A DNA stretch of 64,000 nt from Flavobacteriales bacterium (lineage in GTDB: Bacteria > Bacteroidota > Bacteroidia > Flavobacteriales_G > Salibacteraceae): contig JABMOM010000023.1 of assembly GCA_013204105.1 (NCBI GenBank), positions 1 to 64,000 of the forward strand. The letters are read 5' to 3'. The notes below the pieces were generated by a model. It did no database searches, was not told the DNA's origin, and saw only the letters and a program-made list of their open reading frames with translations. The position numbers and the translations under genes were made by a program. Below, piece after piece: positions 62,718 through 64,000 of this stretch. Each line of letters starts with the position of its first letter. The first letter of the stretch is position 1.

Positions 62718-64000
62718 CACACCCTTCTTACACAGATTGGCCGATTCCATAAAGGAACAGTCAGGGCCGCATCTCATTGTGCTCCCTAATCGACGTTCTC
62801 TTTTTGTGCTGAAAGACCTGCTCGCGGATCAAGCGGAGGTCGAGACGACTACCATCGACGACCTCATGCAACGCATCAGTGGATTGCAATTGATCGAACC
62901 AGAAGAACTACAGGTATCCTTCTACGGTGCATACTGCAAGCAAGAGAAACAGCCTCAGTCCTTCGATGTCTTTTCTTCCTGGGCAGTGACCTTCCTCGGT
63001 GACGTCAACGATGTAGACCTCCACCTCGGTGACATAGATGCGCTCTACCAACACATCCACGAATTTCATCAGACGGGTGCGTATTTCACAGCAGAAGAAG
63101 CCGGACCCATCGAGCATGGCTTCTTAAGTTTTTGGGAGCGACTGCCAGGATATTACCACACCCTCCGCGAAGAATTGGATCGCTTAAAATTGGGCTACCG
63201 AGGCCTAATCTATCGGGAAGTGGCCGAAATGGTGGGTGACAAACAGGGAGCATTGCTGGAGCCCTTCACCGGTAAACACGTCCATTGGGTGGGCATCGTA
63301 CCAGGCAATCCGAGCGAACGCACCTTATTGGAGCACTTGGAAAATGCCAAGGTCAAACTGGATATCTACGCGGACATCGATAAGTACTACAGTCGTTCAC
63401 CCCACCACGAAGCGGGAAGGTTGTTTCGTGAATATCCATTGACAACCGACGTCTCTTGGGAAATTGACCTGTTGGGCCATGCTGCCAAAAGCATTGCTAT
63501 CCATCCACTGCCCGGGACCATTGTGCAGGTGAGCAGGGCGAAAGCATTGTTGGAACAAATCGGACGAGACAATTGGTCTAAAACCGTGGTGGTTGTGCCA
63601 GACAGCAAATTTGTGACGCCCTTCATCAAGTTGTTTGAAGACGATAAAGACCGTATCAACATCACCAGTGGTTTTCCGATGCGTAACACCATGATCCATC
63701 GCTTTGTCATGAGCTGGATGAACCTGCACGCCAATGCAAATGCAAAGGGTGGAGAGCGCTTCTTTTACCACAAATATTTGGAAGAATTTCTCAGTTACAG
63801 TGTTGTTAAAACATGGTTGTCTGGCTCCATTGATTGGGAGGGCATGCGTCAGGAATTGATCCAGGACAATGCGCGTTTTGTGCCTTCGTCCAAGTTGAAA
63901 GCCCAAATGCAAGGCGATATTTTCGGTCAACAGGCTTTTGAATTGTTCTTTCAATGGGACAATGACGCAGGGCAGATCTTTCAGAAGATCAGTACCGTGC
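62698..64000 (+). CDS. AddB-like / PD-(D/E)XK nuclease family protein, truncated by the window edge
   Basis: Open frame read by hand from ATG 62698 to 64000: MASNDSSTPFLHRLADSIKEQSGPHLIVLPNRRSLFVLKDLL...; absent from the ORF track; overlaps the TPR gene by 20 bp. Confidence 0.7.
   Translation, partial: MASNDSSTPFLHRLADSIKEQSGPHLIVLPNRRSLFVLKDLLADQAEVETTTIDDLMQRISGLQLIEPEELQVSFYGAYCKQEKQPQSFDVFSSWAVTFLGDVNDVDLHLGDIDALYQHIHEFHQTGAYFTAEEAGPIEHGFLSFWERLPGYYHTLREELDRLKLGYRGLIYREVAEMVGDKQGALLEPFTGKHVHWVGIVPGNPSERTLLEHLENAKVKLDIYADIDKYYSRSPHHEAGRLFREYPLTTDVSWEIDLLGHAAKSIAIHPLPGTIVQVSRAKALLEQIGRDNWSKTVVVVPDSKFVTPFIKLFEDDKDRINITSGFPMRNTMIHRFVMSWMNLHANANAKGGERFFYHKYLEEFLSYSVVKTWLSGSIDWEGMRQELIQDNARFVPSSKLKAQMQGDIFGQQAFELFFQWDNDAGQIFQKISTV

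Overview
The window reads as ordinary chromosomal core sequence from a Bacteroidota bacterium, probably Flavobacteriales. That placement is an inference from TAnnTTTG promoter boxes, T9SS-type C-termini, a parA-parB-DUF5683-dapB operon and DUF4159/DUF423/EttA-type genes. I assign about 50 genes: two tRNA-Arg genes, dnaA, ettA, hisS-hutH, ligA, pckA, LptD- and OstA-like proteins, a RelA/SpoT homologue-fur-purA cluster, fahA-glyA, an HTTM/DUF5819 pair, parAB, ftsK, arginase-argS, ffh, folD, murB, and a truncated AddB-like nuclease at the right edge that is missing from the ORF track. There is no prophage, CRISPR array, IS element or biosynthetic cluster. The points most worth following up are: (1) two copies of a structured element with a conserved frame and a variable hairpin, each just 3' of a gene and in that gene's orientation (ettA, dapB); (2) a winged-helix regulator broken by one in-frame TAA, downstream of a perfect TGTAAA-N4-TTTACA operator-like palindrome; (3) an apparent insertion of roughly 90 aa inside ArgRS; (4) two amino-acid-degrading genes that overlap their cognate aminoacyl-tRNA synthetase gene (hisS/hutH, arginase/argS); (5) a repeat- and hairpin-dense tRNA-Arg locus containing a truncated tRNA copy and mutually exclusive pairings; (6) a long CTTTGCG-type palindrome; and (7) a 20-bp tandem repeat upstream of pckA. 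All family assignments come from reading sequence; no searches were run.
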